A stretch of DNA of 35,669 nucleotides from Sphingomonadales bacterium Ga0077557 (GTDB taxonomy: Bacteria > Pseudomonadota > Alphaproteobacteria > Sphingomonadales > Sphingomonadaceae): assembly GCA_001464615.1 (NCBI GenBank), contig LNFI01000023.1, positions 1 to 35,669 on the forward strand, given 5' to 3'. The position numbers were made by a program, and so were the translations under genes. The notes under the pieces are model-generated. The model was not told the origin of the DNA. It made no database searches and saw nothing but the letters and a program-made list of their open reading frames with translations. This document shows, piece by piece, positions 16,287 through 24,891 of the stretch. Position 1 is the stretch's first letter. Each line of letters begins with the position of its first letter.

Positions 16287-16431
16287 GTTCGCGCGGAGGC
16301 GCAGAGACGCGGAGAAGAAGGAGGAGGGTGTTGATTGGGGTGATGGTGCCGACAGGTTCTTGACGGGTGATTTGGGGCGCTTCGCGCATTGATTGCGTCA
16401 CACCTCCGCGTCTCCGCGCCTCCGCGTGAAC
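16287..16431 (+). repeat. Inverted-repeat element, copy A (145 bp)
   Basis: The first 30 nt (16287-16316) and last 30 nt (16402-16431) are near-perfect inverted repeats of the type GTTCGCGCGGAGGCGCAGAG. The interior contains GGCGCTTCGCGCA, shared with copies B and D and, inverted, with C. It is the first of two tandem units in the 468-bp gene-free gap between plsC and miaB (16156-16623). Product-less open frames inside such repeats are spurious. Confidence 0.8.
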
Positions 16432-16463
16432 CCCTTTGGCGGGCGTGGAGGCGGCAAGAATTT

Positions 16464-16609
16464 GTTCGCGCGGAGGCGCAGAGACGCGGAGAAGAAGGAA
16501 GAGCGTGTTGATTGGGGTGAGGGTGCCGACAGTTCTTCTGCGGGTGATTTGTGGCGCTTCGCGCAGTCGGCGCGCAACACCTCTGCGTCTCTGCGCCTCT
16601 GCGCGAACC
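16464..16609 (+). repeat. Inverted-repeat element, copy B (tandem to A)
   Basis: Same orientation and layout as copy A, with period about 176 bp including a shared spacer CTTTGGCGGGCGTGGAG. The arms are 16464-16493 and 16579-16608. The interior (GGGTGATTTGTGGCGCTTCG) matches copy A closely. The tandem arrangement suggests duplication of element plus flank. Confidence 0.8.
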
Positions 16610-16623
16610 AATCTACCTCGCGG

Positions 16624-17538
16624 CTATAGCGTTCCCCCGGCAGCTTTCTCACCCGCCGCTTCCTTTTCCCACCAATCATGCCCTCTGAACGGCAGCAGCG
16701 GCGCGCCGACTTGCGCGGCCAAGGCGGCTTCGATCCGGCGGCGGCTTTCGGCGGCGATGGCCTTGCGCCCAGGGTAATCGCGCGGGTGAAAGGGTTCGAG
16801 AAACTCGACCATCACCTTGAAGCTGCCCTTGCGCGACAGGACCCGAACAGCATTGTCCTTGCCGCTTTCGCTGCCCAGCCAGGCGATCTCATAGCCGGTA
16901 TCGCCGCCATACCAGAGCAGCACGGGCTGGACCATCACGCCGGGCGGTGGCGGTTCGAGCACTTTCAGCATCGGCGTCTTGAAGGGCAGCAGCGACTGGC
17001 CATCGGTGGTGGTGCCTTCGGGGAAGACCGTGATCGACCAATTGTCGGTCAACGCATCGCGGAGCCGGTTGATCTGGTCGGCGACCCCCAGCCGGTCTTC
17101 GCGTTCGACAAACACGGTACGATTCATCTTGGCGAGCACGCCGACCACCGGTGCTTTCGCCAGTTCCGCCTTGGCGACGAAAGCAGTGCCGCTTGCGCTG
17201 GAGATCGCCAGAATATCGACCCAGCTGACATGATTGGCGATGTAGAAAACATCGCGCTTGAGCGGCACGCCCCTGATGCCGACGCGCGCGCCGCAGATCC
17301 GGGCGGCGGTCGTCATGAACAGCCGTGGCCAGGGCGAGGACAGCCGAAGCAGCTGAAAAAGATAATGCGCCGGGATCGAGATCGCCGCGATCAGCGCCAG
17401 CCCCAAAATGCGCCAGCCAAGCCGCATCCAGCCAATGACGGGAACAGGGCTTGGGTGCCCCGCCGCCGCTGCCTCACGCGCCGGGGTGGTGCTGGTGGCC
17501 AGCATCGCCGCAGCCGGCGGGTCGCTCGCAGGGGTCAA
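16624..17538 (-). CDS. plsC: 1-acyl-sn-glycerol-3-phosphate acyltransferase (PlsC-like)
   Basis: 304 residues. The acyltransferase box NHVSWVDILA (H-x4-D) and FPEGTTTDGQ are both present, with a hydrophobic helix near the N-terminus (WRILGLALIAAISIPAHYLF). The enzyme makes phosphatidic acid from lysophosphatidic acid at the inner membrane; some relatives acylate other lipids (ornithine lipids, for example), so the substrate is not certain. The ATG lies 2 nt from the fur stop, so the two genes are co-transcribed. Shorter starts at Met12 are possible. Confidence 0.88.
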   Translation of the reverse strand: MTPASDPPAAAMLATSTTPAREAAAAGHPSPVPVIGWMRLGWRILGLALIAAISIPAHYLFQLLRLSSPWPRLFMTTAARICGARVGIRGVPLKRDVFYIANHVSWVDILAISSASGTAFVAKAELAKAPVVGVLAKMNRTVFVEREDRLGVADQINRLRDALTDNWSITVFPEGTTTDGQSLLPFKTPMLKVLEPPPPGVMVQPVLLWYGGDTGYEIAWLGSESGKDNAVRVLSRKGSFKVMVEFLEPFHPRDYPGRKAIAAESRRRIEAALAAQVGAPLLPFRGHDWWEKEAAGEKAAGGTL

Positions 17539-17540
17539 GT

Positions 17541-17963
17541 CTAGACCTTGCGGTCCAGAGCGACCCCGTAAAGCTCCATGCGGTGGTCGACGAGCCTGAA
17601 GCCAAGCCGTTCGGCGATCTGCTTTTGCAATTGTTCGAGTTCGGGATCGACGAATTCGATCACCCGGCCGGTTTCGACATCGATCAGATGATCGTGATGC
17701 GATTCAGGGGCCGGTTCATAGCGGGCGCGGCCATCACCAAAGTCATGCCGATCCAGGATGCCGGCCTCTTCGAACAGGCGCACGGTGCGATAAACGGTGG
17801 CGATCGAAATGCCGGGATCGATGGCGGAGGCGCGCTCATAGACTTTTTCGACATCGGGATGGTCTTCGGCATCCGAAAGCACACGCGCGATGATGCGGCG
17901 CTGCTCGGTGATCCGCAGCCCCTTTTCGTTGCACAGCGCTTCAAGGTCGATTTTTCGCGCCAT
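17541..17963 (-). CDS. fur: Fur-family metal-responsive repressor
   Basis: 140 residues from MARKIDLEALCNEKGLRITE. The winged-helix part (LRITEQRRIIARVL, PGISIATVYRTVRLFEEAGI) and the metal site region (SHHDHLIDVETGRVIEFVD) are clear. The usual CxxC zinc motif of the E. coli type is missing: the segment reads DHLIDVETG. Several alphaproteobacterial Fur proteins lack it, and some (Mur) respond to manganese rather than iron, so the metal is uncertain. Transcribed just upstream of plsC and downstream of mucR. Confidence 0.93.
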   Translation of the reverse strand: MARKIDLEALCNEKGLRITEQRRIIARVLSDAEDHPDVEKVYERASAIDPGISIATVYRTVRLFEEAGILDRHDFGDGRARYEPAPESHHDHLIDVETGRVIEFVDPELEQLQKQIAERLGFRLVDHRMELYGVALDRKV

Positions 17964-18030
17964 CCGCTCGTCTTTGTTTCCTGCTAGCCAATGGTCAGCG
18001 GTGTAGCGGCAATGGGCGCTGGGGGAAAGT

Positions 18031-18054
18031 GCCCCTCCCGCAATGGGGAGGGGC
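18031..18054 (-). terminator. GGGAGGGG-type hairpin between mucR and fur
   Basis: Perfect 9-bp arms (18031-18039 and 18046-18054) with a 6-nt loop, in the 117-bp gap downstream of mucR. No T-run follows. It belongs to a set of similar hairpins in this window (24187-24213, 35606-35629, 35640-35661). Confidence 0.6.
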
Positions 18055-18080
18055 ATGTCGACGCAAAGGCGATATCAGCC

Positions 18081-18500
18081 TTAGCGCGCGATCTTGCGAC
18101 GCTTGGTACCGAGGCCAATTTTCTTGGCCAATGTGCGGCGCTGTTCAGCATAGTTGGGCGCGACCATCGGATAATCGGCCGGCAAATTCCACTTGGTCCG
18201 ATATTGCTCTGGCGTCATCTGATAATGCGTCATCAGGTGGCGCTTGAGCATTTTCAACTTCTTGCCGTCTTCCAGACAGGTGATGTAATCTGGCTTGATC
18301 GACGAGCGGATAGAGACTGCTGGTTCCTGCTTTACTTCCAGCTCAATCACAGGCCCGCCAAGGCCTGCAAGTGCGCCGTGCACATTGGCGATAAGTACCG
18401 GCAGATCGGAAACAGCGACGCTATTATTGCTTACATGAGCGGCAACGATGTCCGCCGTGAGCGTTATCAGCGTTTCCTGAACTTCGGTGTGGGTGTCCAT
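18081..18500 (-). CDS. mucR: MucR/Ros-family transcriptional regulator
   Basis: 139 residues from MDTHTEVQETLITLTADIVA, with AAAGGA upstream. The zinc-finger region CLEDGKKLKMLKRHLMTHY and the conserved tail WNLPADYPMVAPNYAEQR identify the family, which organises chromosome-wide repression of exopolysaccharide, motility and surface genes in alphaproteobacteria. An open frame runs ten codons further upstream but the family N-terminus starts here. It is a single gene between rimI and fur on the minus strand, with a 104-bp upstream gap containing TTGACT as a possible -35. Confidence 0.93.
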   Translation of the reverse strand: MDTHTEVQETLITLTADIVAAHVSNNSVAVSDLPVLIANVHGALAGLGGPVIELEVKQEPAVSIRSSIKPDYITCLEDGKKLKMLKRHLMTHYQMTPEQYRTKWNLPADYPMVAPNYAEQRRTLAKKIGLGTKRRKIAR

Positions 18501-18604
18501 TATGGTCCTTTCGATACTAAGCGGAGCCATACACTGGCTTCACCCGGCCCATATCGGCTCAAATAAGTCAATGCGCAAGCAACAATTTACATGAAACAGG
18601 GTTT

Positions 18605-19081
18605 TTATGCTAATTGTCGTTCAAACGTCAAAGCATCATACAATTGTCCGCTAGTGCCGCGATAATAAGCAAGGCGTTCGCCTACCTTCAAAAAACCGGA
18701 TGACCGATAAAGATCAAGCGCTTCGTTGCCGCGCCGTACCTCCAAATATATTTTAGTGGCGTTGCGGTCTTGCGCATCGTTTATCACCGAGCGTAACAAA
18801 GCACCTCCTACGCCTCGTCGCCGCACCTCTGGTAAACACGCCAGCAATAATAATTCGGCCTCGCCAGCGATGGCGCGCGCCAGGGCAAAGCCAGCGACGT
18901 CGCCGTTAAGCGCTGCCAATGTCAGCCAAACGCCCGGCATGGCGAGGATGCCGAGGCATTGGCCACGCGTCCATGCTTCGCCAAAACGCGGATCAAAGGC
19001 GCGCTGCATGATCCGATCGATCGTCGCAATGTCAGCGGGCATGCCGGGTCGTAACGTGATCATGTTCAGCGTCGTGCTCAT
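18605..19081 (-). CDS. rimI: Ribosomal-protein-alanine N-acetyltransferase RimI-like
   Basis: 158 residues of the GNAT fold: LACLPEVRRRGVGGALLRSV is the acetyl-CoA binding motif and KIYLEVRRGNEALDLYRSSG then FLKVGERLAYY the later strands. RimI acetylates the N-terminus of ribosomal protein S18. Its ATG overlaps the tsaB stop as ATGA, so translation is coupled; the tsaB-rimI pairing is common and supports the assignment over other GNAT enzymes. Confidence 0.9.
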   Translation of the reverse strand: MSTTLNMITLRPGMPADIATIDRIMQRAFDPRFGEAWTRGQCLGILAMPGVWLTLAALNGDVAGFALARAIAGEAELLLLACLPEVRRRGVGGALLRSVINDAQDRNATKIYLEVRRGNEALDLYRSSGFLKVGERLAYYRGTSGQLYDALTFERQLA

Positions 19082-19716
19082 GCCGAAATCCCTGCTTTGG
19101 GCCTTGCTGGGGTCGCGTCGGGCGCGCGGCCATAGATTGGCCGGGCGGCCAGAGTCGTGAAAGCCGCGGGCAAACTGATCAGATCAGCGGCGTTGGGCAA
19201 GGCGTCGATCAAGGGCAGAGAAGGATCGATCGCTGCCAGAAAGCGCGTACCGCTGCCAATCGCCGTGCGTCCTGCCAGAAGGGCGATGGCGGCGGCGGGG
19301 GAGAGTGACTCTAGGTTGCTGGTGGGTGCGAACGGTCCGGCGGCGAAGCCCTGAACGAAGACTTCGCCATGCCCCCCTTCGAGCACGACAACGACAGGGC
19401 CATGGCCGGGATGCCCAGTGAAATGGGCAGCGGCCAATAACGGGAGCGATGAATAGCCGGACACCGGCACGCCCCAGCCGAGCCCCAGCCCGCGCGCGGC
19501 GGCTATGCCAACCCTGATGCCGGTAAAGCTGCCCGGGCCGCAATCGACCATGATGCGATCGCAGCGGCCACCCTGCGGCAAATCGCCAATCATCGGTACG
19601 AGCCGCTCGGCATGGCCGCGGTCGACGCGTTCATGATGGCCAGCGATCAGGCAGTCGCCCTCAATCAAGGCAACCGAGCAGGCCGCCGTGGCCGTATCGA
19701 TAACAAGCGTGCGCAT
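19078..19716 (-). CDS. tsaB: tRNA t6A biosynthesis protein TsaB
   Basis: 212 residues. The ASKHA-like N-terminus MRTLVIDTATAACSVALIEG and the GPGSFTGIRVGIAAARGLGL motif mark TsaB, the partner that supports TsaD in threonylcarbamoylation of tRNA A37. As usual for TsaB the full catalytic metal site of TsaD is absent. It overlaps rimI at its 3' end by ATGA and follows the nitroreductase gene by 47 nt. Confidence 0.94.
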   Translation of the reverse strand: MRTLVIDTATAACSVALIEGDCLIAGHHERVDRGHAERLVPMIGDLPQGGRCDRIMVDCGPGSFTGIRVGIAAARGLGLGWGVPVSGYSSLPLLAAAHFTGHPGHGPVVVVLEGGHGEVFVQGFAAGPFAPTSNLESLSPAAAIALLAGRTAIGSGTRFLAAIDPSLPLIDALPNAADLISLPAAFTTLAARPIYGRAPDATPARPKAGISA

Positions 19717-19763
19717 CAGCGTCGCTTAGCGGCTAGCGCGCCGATTGCAAAAGGAGCTGTGGA

Positions 19764-20357
19764 TCAGGCGACGCTGTTGAAAGTGCCAAAATCGGGGCGG
19801 GGCAGACGATCGAAGATCGTTGCCGGATCGCCAATGCCAAGCGTTGAAATGAAGTTTGATTTGATATGCGGCGTATCGGCAAAGAACGCTTCATCAACCG
19901 CCGCATTGTTAAAGCCTGACATTGGCCCGGTATCGAAGCCGAGCGCGCGCGCAGCGATGATGAAATAGGCCCCTTGCAGCGTACCGTTGCGCATCGCCGA
20001 CAATTGGCGGAGCGGCAGATTATTGTCGAACCACGCCTTGGCATTGGTGTGCGGGAACAGTTCGGGCAGTTTTTCATGGAAATTTTCATCATGGCCGATG
20101 ATCACCGTAACCGGCGCCGCCAGAATCTTGGGGCCATTGGTGCCGCTTGCGCAGGCGGCAAGCTTGGCTTTGGCGTCATCACTGCGGCACCAGATCAGCC
20201 GGGCGGGCATCTGGTTGGCAGAGGTCGGGCCCCATTTCATCAGGTCCCAGATGGCATGGCAATCGTCTTCGCTGATGGGCTGGTTGAGATACCCATTATA
20301 GCTGCGCGCGGTCCGCAAAATGGTATCCAGCGCGGCATCAGACAATTTCTCGCCCAT
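19764..20357 (-). CDS. Malonic semialdehyde reductase-like nitroreductase (RutE family)
   Basis: 197 residues. The N-terminus (DTILRTARSYNGYLNQPISE) and the FMN-binding stretches WGPTSANQMPARLIW, AAPVTVIIGHDENF and GFDTGPMSGFNNAAVDEAFF match the HadB/RutE subgroup of flavin reductases. It could reduce malonic semialdehyde or other small aldehydes and nitro compounds; the rut uracil genes are not in the window, so the pathway role is open. ATG 20357 has AGGAA five bases upstream; a GTG one codon earlier is an alternative. Confidence 0.85.
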   Translation of the reverse strand: MGEKLSDAALDTILRTARSYNGYLNQPISEDDCHAIWDLMKWGPTSANQMPARLIWCRSDDAKAKLAACASGTNGPKILAAPVTVIIGHDENFHEKLPELFPHTNAKAWFDNNLPLRQLSAMRNGTLQGAYFIIAARALGFDTGPMSGFNNAAVDEAFFADTPHIKSNFISTLGIGDPATIFDRLPRPDFGTFNSVA

Positions 20358-20389
20358 CACGGTTCCTGTATTGTTGATTTAATGGAAAG

Positions 20390-20962
20390 TTAGACCGCGC
20401 GGACTTCAGTGACCTCGGGCACATAATATTTGAGCAATTGCTCAATACCGTTCTTCAGCGTCGCGGTGGACGAAGGGCAGCCTGCACAGGCCCCCTGCAT
20501 CTTCAGATAGACTTTGCCCTTGTCAAAGCCCTGATAAATGATGTCGCCGCCATCATTGGCGACTGCCGGACGGATGCGGGTTTCGATCAGATCCTGGATC
20601 TGGACGATGATTTCGGCATCGGCCGGGTCATCCGCATGGCCGCCCTCCATCGGGACCGTAATGGCGGCGGCGCTACCCGGATTGAACAAGGGCATGCCGC
20701 CGGCGAAATGATCAAGCAAAATGCCAAGCACATCGCTTTTCAAGGCATGCCAATAGACGCCCGGCGCGGCGGTGACGGAGATGAAATCCCGCCCGAAAAA
20801 GACGCCGGTCACATCGCCGAGTTCGAACAGAGCGGCGGCGAGCGGTGAAGCTTCTGCCTCTTCCGGGCTTGCGAAATCACGCGTGCCTGCATCCATCACG
20901 ATGCGGCCCGGCAGGAATTTGAGCGTCGCCGGATTCGGCGTTGTTTCGGTTTCGATCAACAT
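20390..20962 (-). CDS. nfuA: NfuA-type Fe-S carrier protein (NifU C-terminal domain)
   Basis: 190 residues from MLIETETTPNPATLKFLPGR. The N-terminal Nfu-N part is followed by the NifU-like domain with PAVANDGGDIIYQGFDKGKV and the cluster-binding CAGCPSSTATL (CxxC). It carries a [4Fe-4S] cluster to client apoproteins such as MiaB, whose gene is in the same strand run. A 192-bp gap separates it from the divergent M16 gene. The open frame extends 58 codons upstream but that part is not family-like. Confidence 0.93.
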   Translation of the reverse strand: MLIETETTPNPATLKFLPGRIVMDAGTRDFASPEEAEASPLAAALFELGDVTGVFFGRDFISVTAAPGVYWHALKSDVLGILLDHFAGGMPLFNPGSAAAITVPMEGGHADDPADAEIIVQIQDLIETRIRPAVANDGGDIIYQGFDKGKVYLKMQGACAGCPSSTATLKNGIEQLLKYYVPEVTEVRAV

Positions 20963-21154
20963 GCCAACCCATGTGGGCCACCCTGATCGGTTGATCAAGA
21001 CCAACCCGGCGGAAGATTTGCAGCGGCTGCTTGTCGCCCGAATTTGTCCCAGGTGTCCAACAAATGCCGAAAGCTGACGGATCAGAGCAGCTTGCCAGTG
21101 GCAGCCCGACACCGGTGACTGGCGGAAGCGGACCAACCCCGCTAGACATTGGTG

Positions 21155-24139
21155 ATGCTTCGTCTTGCCCGCGCGCTTCGGCGCCCCGTCGCCCTTTTTC
21201 TCCTCATCGGCCTTGTGCTCCCAGGTGGCGTGGTCCCGGCAGGGGCGCAGCGCGCCAGCAGGTCCGATCTCAACCGAGCCGAACGGGTCCGCGAAGCGCC
21301 GTCTGCGACGCCCGCCACGACCAGCGCCACCAATTCATCGCCGCAATCGGCCAATGCGCATGAGATTCCCTGGCTGTTCCGCGGCAGCGATATTCCGCCC
21401 GATCGCGACTGGACCTTTGGCGAGTTACCCAATGGCTTGCGTTATGCGCTGCGCCGCAATGGCGTTCCGCCCGGCCAGGTTGCAATCCGGGTGCGCGTCG
21501 ATGCCGGATCGCTGATGGAAAGCGACAGTGAACGCGGCTTTGCGCATCTGATCGAGCATTTGACCTTTCGGGGTTCGGTCTATGTGCCCGATGGCGAGGC
21601 CAAGCGGATTTGGCAGCGGCTTGGCACCACTTTTGGCTCTGACACCAATGCCCAGACGACGCCAACCAGCACGACCTATAAGCTCGATCTGCCCAGCGCG
21701 ACGCAGGATGGGCTTGATGAGAGCCTAAAAATTCTGTCGGGCATGATCGCGCAGCCCAATCTGACAGGATCGGCACTTACCGCCGAACGCCCGGTTGTGC
21801 TCGCCGAGCAGCGCGAACAGCCGGGCGCGCAGGTGCGGTTCGGCGATACCGTGCGCCAGACCTTTTTTGCCGGCCAGCCGCTGGCCGATCGCTCGCCGAT
21901 CGGCACGATCACGGCGCTGGAGGGGGCGACGGCGCAATCGGTGCAGGCGTTCCACAAACGCTGGTATCGGCCGTCGCGGGTCGTTGTGATCATTTCGGGC
22001 GATGTCGATCCGGTGATCTTCGAACAGCTGGTGGCCAAGTATTTCACGGCGTGGCAGGGCAATGGCCCACCCCCACCCGAGCCCGATTTTGGCAAGCCCG
22101 ATCCGACCAAACCCTTTGCCGTTTCAACGACGGAACCCTCGCTGCCGCCACTCGTCACCTGGGCGGTGCTGCGGCCCTGGGTGTATCGGGACGATACGAT
22201 CATCTTCAATCAGAAGCGGATGGTCGATCAAATGGCGTTGCGGCTGATCAATCGGCGATTGGAAACGCGCGCGCGGAGCGGCGGCAGCTTCATCCAGGCC
22301 AGCGTTTCGCTCAACGATGTATCGCGATCGGCCAATGGCACTTTTGTCAGCGTGCTGCCGATCGGGGATGATTGGGAGGCCGCGCTGCGTGACGTCCGTG
22401 CGGCGATCGCCGATGCCCAGCAGGCCCCACCTGCGCAGGCAGAGATCGACCGCGAAGTTACCGAATTCGATGCAGCGATGAAGGCGCAGGTCGATACCGC
22501 GCGGGCCGAGCAGGGCGCGCAACAGGCCGATAACATGGGCGAAGCGATCGATATTCGGGAAACCATCGCCAGTGCGCAGGTATCCTATGATATTTTCCTT
22601 GGCGCGCGCACCAAAGGCTTTTTCACCCCGGAAGCCCTGCTTGAATCAACCCGCCGGGTGTTCGTGGGTGATGCAACCCATGCGATCGTCAATAGCCGCA
22701 CCGCTGATATGACCGCCTCGGCTCGGCTGGAAACAGCGCTGAAGGCGGATGTATCCGGATTGGCCAATGCCCGCAACGCCGTGCGTAAGATCAGTTTTGC
22801 GCAGCTGCCAAGGCTCAGGACGCTGGGCAAGATCGTCAAACGCACGCCGATTCGCGAAATCTCCGGCCCCACCGAAATCGAACGGATCGATTTTGCGAAT
22901 GGTGTGCGGCTGATGATCTATCCCAACAGCGGCGAATCCAATCGTGTCTATGTGCGTGTCCGCTTTGGTGGCGGACTCAATGCGCTGCCGACCGATCGGA
23001 CCACCGCCGCCTGGGCGGCACCGCTAACCTTGATCGCCGGCGGGATCGGCAAGCTTGGCCAGGAGGAGCTCGATCAATTGACGGTCGGGCGGCGGATCGG
23101 GATGAGCTTTGACGTCGAGGAAGATGCCTTCGTGCTTTCTGCCGTGACGTCGCCAGAGGATATGGCCGATCAGCTTCAGCTGATTGCGGCCAAGCTCGCC
23201 TTTCCGCGCTGGGACCCGAACCCGCTGGCGCGCGCGAAGGCGGTTACGCTGGCGGCCTATGACACCAATGCCGTTTCCCCCGGCGGCATCCTGTCGCGCG
23301 ATCTGGAAGGTCTGCTGCATGCCGGCGATCCGCGCTGGGCGACCGCGACGCCGGATCAGGTGCGGGCGACCACGCCAGCCAGTTTCCGGGCGCTATGGGC
23401 GCCGATTCTTGCCTCCGGTCCGGTTGAGGTCCAGGTGTTCGGCGATTTCAAGGCGGACGATGCGGTTGCAGCGGTCGCCAAAAGCCTTGGTGCCATTGCC
23501 CCCCGGCGCGCCAGCACCCGGCCGATTCCGCCGGTGAAGTTCCCGGCCAGTACCGGCAAGCCCGTGATCCTCAGCCATGACGGCCCCGCCAACCAGGCAG
23601 TGGCAGTGGTCGCTTGGCCGACGGGTGGCGGCATTGACGGTATTTCGGATAGCCGACGGCTGGAACTGCTCGCGCAGATTTTCAGCGATCGGTTGTTTGA
23701 TCGGCTGCGATCAGAGGCGGGGGCGAGCTATTCGCCAAGCGTGCAGAGCGAGTGGCCAGTTGGCCTGCCCAGCGGCGGGCGGCTGATCGCGATCGGCCAA
23801 GTGCCGCCGGACAAGGTGGACTTCTTCTTCACGCTGGCCAAGGAAATTGCCGCTGATCTCGTCGCCAAACCGATCGAGCGCGACGAGTTGAAACGCACGC
23901 TGCTGCCCTATGCGCAATATATCGCGCGCGCATCGACCGGGAATACCTTCTGGCTCACGCAGTTGGCGGGGGCGAGCTATGATCCGCGCCGGATTGCTGC
24001 GGTCAATTCGCTTGCGGTCGATATCGGCAAGGTAACGCCCGAAATCCTCCAGCAAGTGGCCCAGCGATATCTGAAGCCCGATGGGGCCTTTTTGCTGGCG
24101 GTAACGCCCAAGGCGGCGGCCACGGTGGCCGGCAAATAA
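21155..24139 (+). CDS. M16 family zinc metallopeptidase (secreted)
   Basis: About 994 residues with a signal peptide (RRPVALFLLIGLVLPGGVVP, cleavage near AGAQ). The inverted zinc motif HLIEH is in RGFAHLIEHLTFRGS at residues 131-135, and the downstream acidic ligand region (AERPVVLAEQREQPGAQ) is present. A second, inactive M16 half follows, as in pitrilysin-like two-domain enzymes (KARSGGSF..., MIYPNSGESNRVYVRVRFGG). It probably degrades peptides in the periplasm. ATG 21155 was chosen over a TTG at 21149 and GTG at 21152. The ribosome binding site is weak. Confidence 0.9.
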   Translation: MLRLARALRRPVALFLLIGLVLPGGVVPAGAQRASRSDLNRAERVREAPSATPATTSATNSSPQSANAHEIPWLFRGSDIPPDRDWTFGELPNGLRYALRRNGVPPGQVAIRVRVDAGSLMESDSERGFAHLIEHLTFRGSVYVPDGEAKRIWQRLGTTFGSDTNAQTTPTSTTYKLDLPSATQDGLDESLKILSGMIAQPNLTGSALTAERPVVLAEQREQPGAQVRFGDTVRQTFFAGQPLADRSPIGTITALEGATAQSVQAFHKRWYRPSRVVVIISGDVDPVIFEQLVAKYFTAWQGNGPPPPEPDFGKPDPTKPFAVSTTEPSLPPLVTWAVLRPWVYRDDTIIFNQKRMVDQMALRLINRRLETRARSGGSFIQASVSLNDVSRSANGTFVSVLPIGDDWEAALRDVRAAIADAQQAPPAQAEIDREVTEFDAAMKAQVDTARAEQGAQQADNMGEAIDIRETIASAQVSYDIFLGARTKGFFTPEALLESTRRVFVGDATHAIVNSRTADMTASARLETALKADVSGLANARNAVRKISFAQLPRLRTLGKIVKRTPIREISGPTEIERIDFANGVRLMIYPNSGESNRVYVRVRFGGGLNALPTDRTTAAWAAPLTLIAGGIGKLGQEELDQLTVGRRIGMSFDVEEDAFVLSAVTSPEDMADQLQLIAAKLAFPRWDPNPLARAKAVTLAAYDTNAVSPGGILSRDLEGLLHAGDPRWATATPDQVRATTPASFRALWAPILASGPVEVQVFGDFKADDAVAAVAKSLGAIAPRRASTRPIPPVKFPASTGKPVILSHDGPANQAVAVVAWPTGGGIDGISDSRRLELLAQIFSDRLFDRLRSEAGASYSPSVQSEWPVGLPSGGRLIAIGQVPPDKVDFFFTLAKEIAADLVAKPIERDELKRTLLPYAQYIARASTGNTFWLTQLAGASYDPRRIAAVNSLAVDIGKVTPEILQQVAQRYLKPDGAFLLAVTPKAAATVAGK

Positions 24140-24186
24140 GGCGCCTGCCCGGCTACGCGGCACGTCATCGCATGAAAAAAGGGTGA

Positions 24187-24213
24187 ACCCCTCCCCCTGA
24201 ACGGGGGAGGGGT
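24187..24213 (+). terminator. GGGGGAGGGG-type hairpin after the M16 gene
   Basis: Perfect 11-bp arms (24187-24197 and 24203-24213) around TGAAC, between the convergent M16 and redoxin genes. It probably serves both strands; on the minus strand no T-run follows. Confidence 0.7.
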
Positions 24214-24221
24214 AATTGGCA

Positions 24222-24788
24222 TCAGCCCGCGTCGACGCTGGCCAGGATGGTCTCGTTGCTTGCGCGGATCTTATAGTCGGTGGTCGACAGCTTCTTCTTG
24301 ATCACGCCATTCTTGCCGATGACCAGGATCGTCGCTGTTGGCACGCCATAGGCAAAATTGTCCTTCGGATAGGCCGGATCGCGCAGGCCGAACGCGTCAA
24401 TCTGCTTGGAGCCGACATCCGACAGCAGCGTGTAGTTGACGGGCACCTTGGTGTTGAACTTGTTCAGCGCATCGGTTGAATCATAGCTGATTGCGGCAAG
24501 CGTATAGCCGCGCTTGGCCAGTTCAGGCGTCAGATCGCGAATTTCCTTCAGCTGCTTCTGGCAATAGGGGCACCAGGCGGCCGAGCGGAAGAACACCAGA
24601 ACCACGCCCTTCTTGCCGACGATCGACGCAAAATCGCGCGGCTTGCCAGTGATGTCGAGCGCGGTGAAGCCGGCAGGGACCTTGTTACCAACGTCGACAG
24701 GCTGGGCAGCGATGGCGGCAGTGGTCGCGATGGCAGCCAGCGGGGCGGCAAGGGCAAGCGACAGGGCGAGCGAAAGGACGGGGCGCAT
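24222..24788 (-). CDS. Periplasmic peroxiredoxin/redoxin-family protein
   Basis: 188 residues from MRPVLSLALS with a signal peptide ending near AIAAQ. The AhpC/TSA-Redoxin fold has AWCPYCQKQL (C73 and C76), then DITPELAKRGYTLAAISYDS and GVPTATILVIGKNGVIKKKL. The CPYC site is closer to a redoxin that reduces or makes disulfides than to a typical peroxiredoxin peroxidatic Cys; function is probably redox homeostasis in the periplasm. AGGAG nine bases before ATG supports the start. No partner gene is adjacent. Confidence 0.85.
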   Translation of the reverse strand: MRPVLSLALSLALAAPLAAIATTAAIAAQPVDVGNKVPAGFTALDITGKPRDFASIVGKKGVVLVFFRSAAWCPYCQKQLKEIRDLTPELAKRGYTLAAISYDSTDALNKFNTKVPVNYTLLSDVGSKQIDAFGLRDPAYPKDNFAYGVPTATILVIGKNGVIKKKLSTTDYKIRASNETILASVDAG

Positions 24789-24891
24789 GAAGTATGTCTC
24801 CTGGTGACGATGGTCCCCAGGGTACGCGCATAGCGCGCGAGACGTTACACCGCTGGACGAAAAGATACCCCCAAAGCTTGAAATAGCACCC

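Noticed and set aside
16156..16629. Open frames of 70-110 codons and a 152-codon N-terminal extension of miaB
   Set aside because: They lie inside inverted-repeat elements A and B and give repeated RRRDAEKK/SAPPREQ-type peptides; no family similarity is seen. MiaB starts at MNAPPK at 16155.
20963..21154. Riboswitch between nfuA and the M16 gene
   Set aside because: No stem arrangement or known motif was found in the 192-bp gap; only ordinary promoter space is supported.
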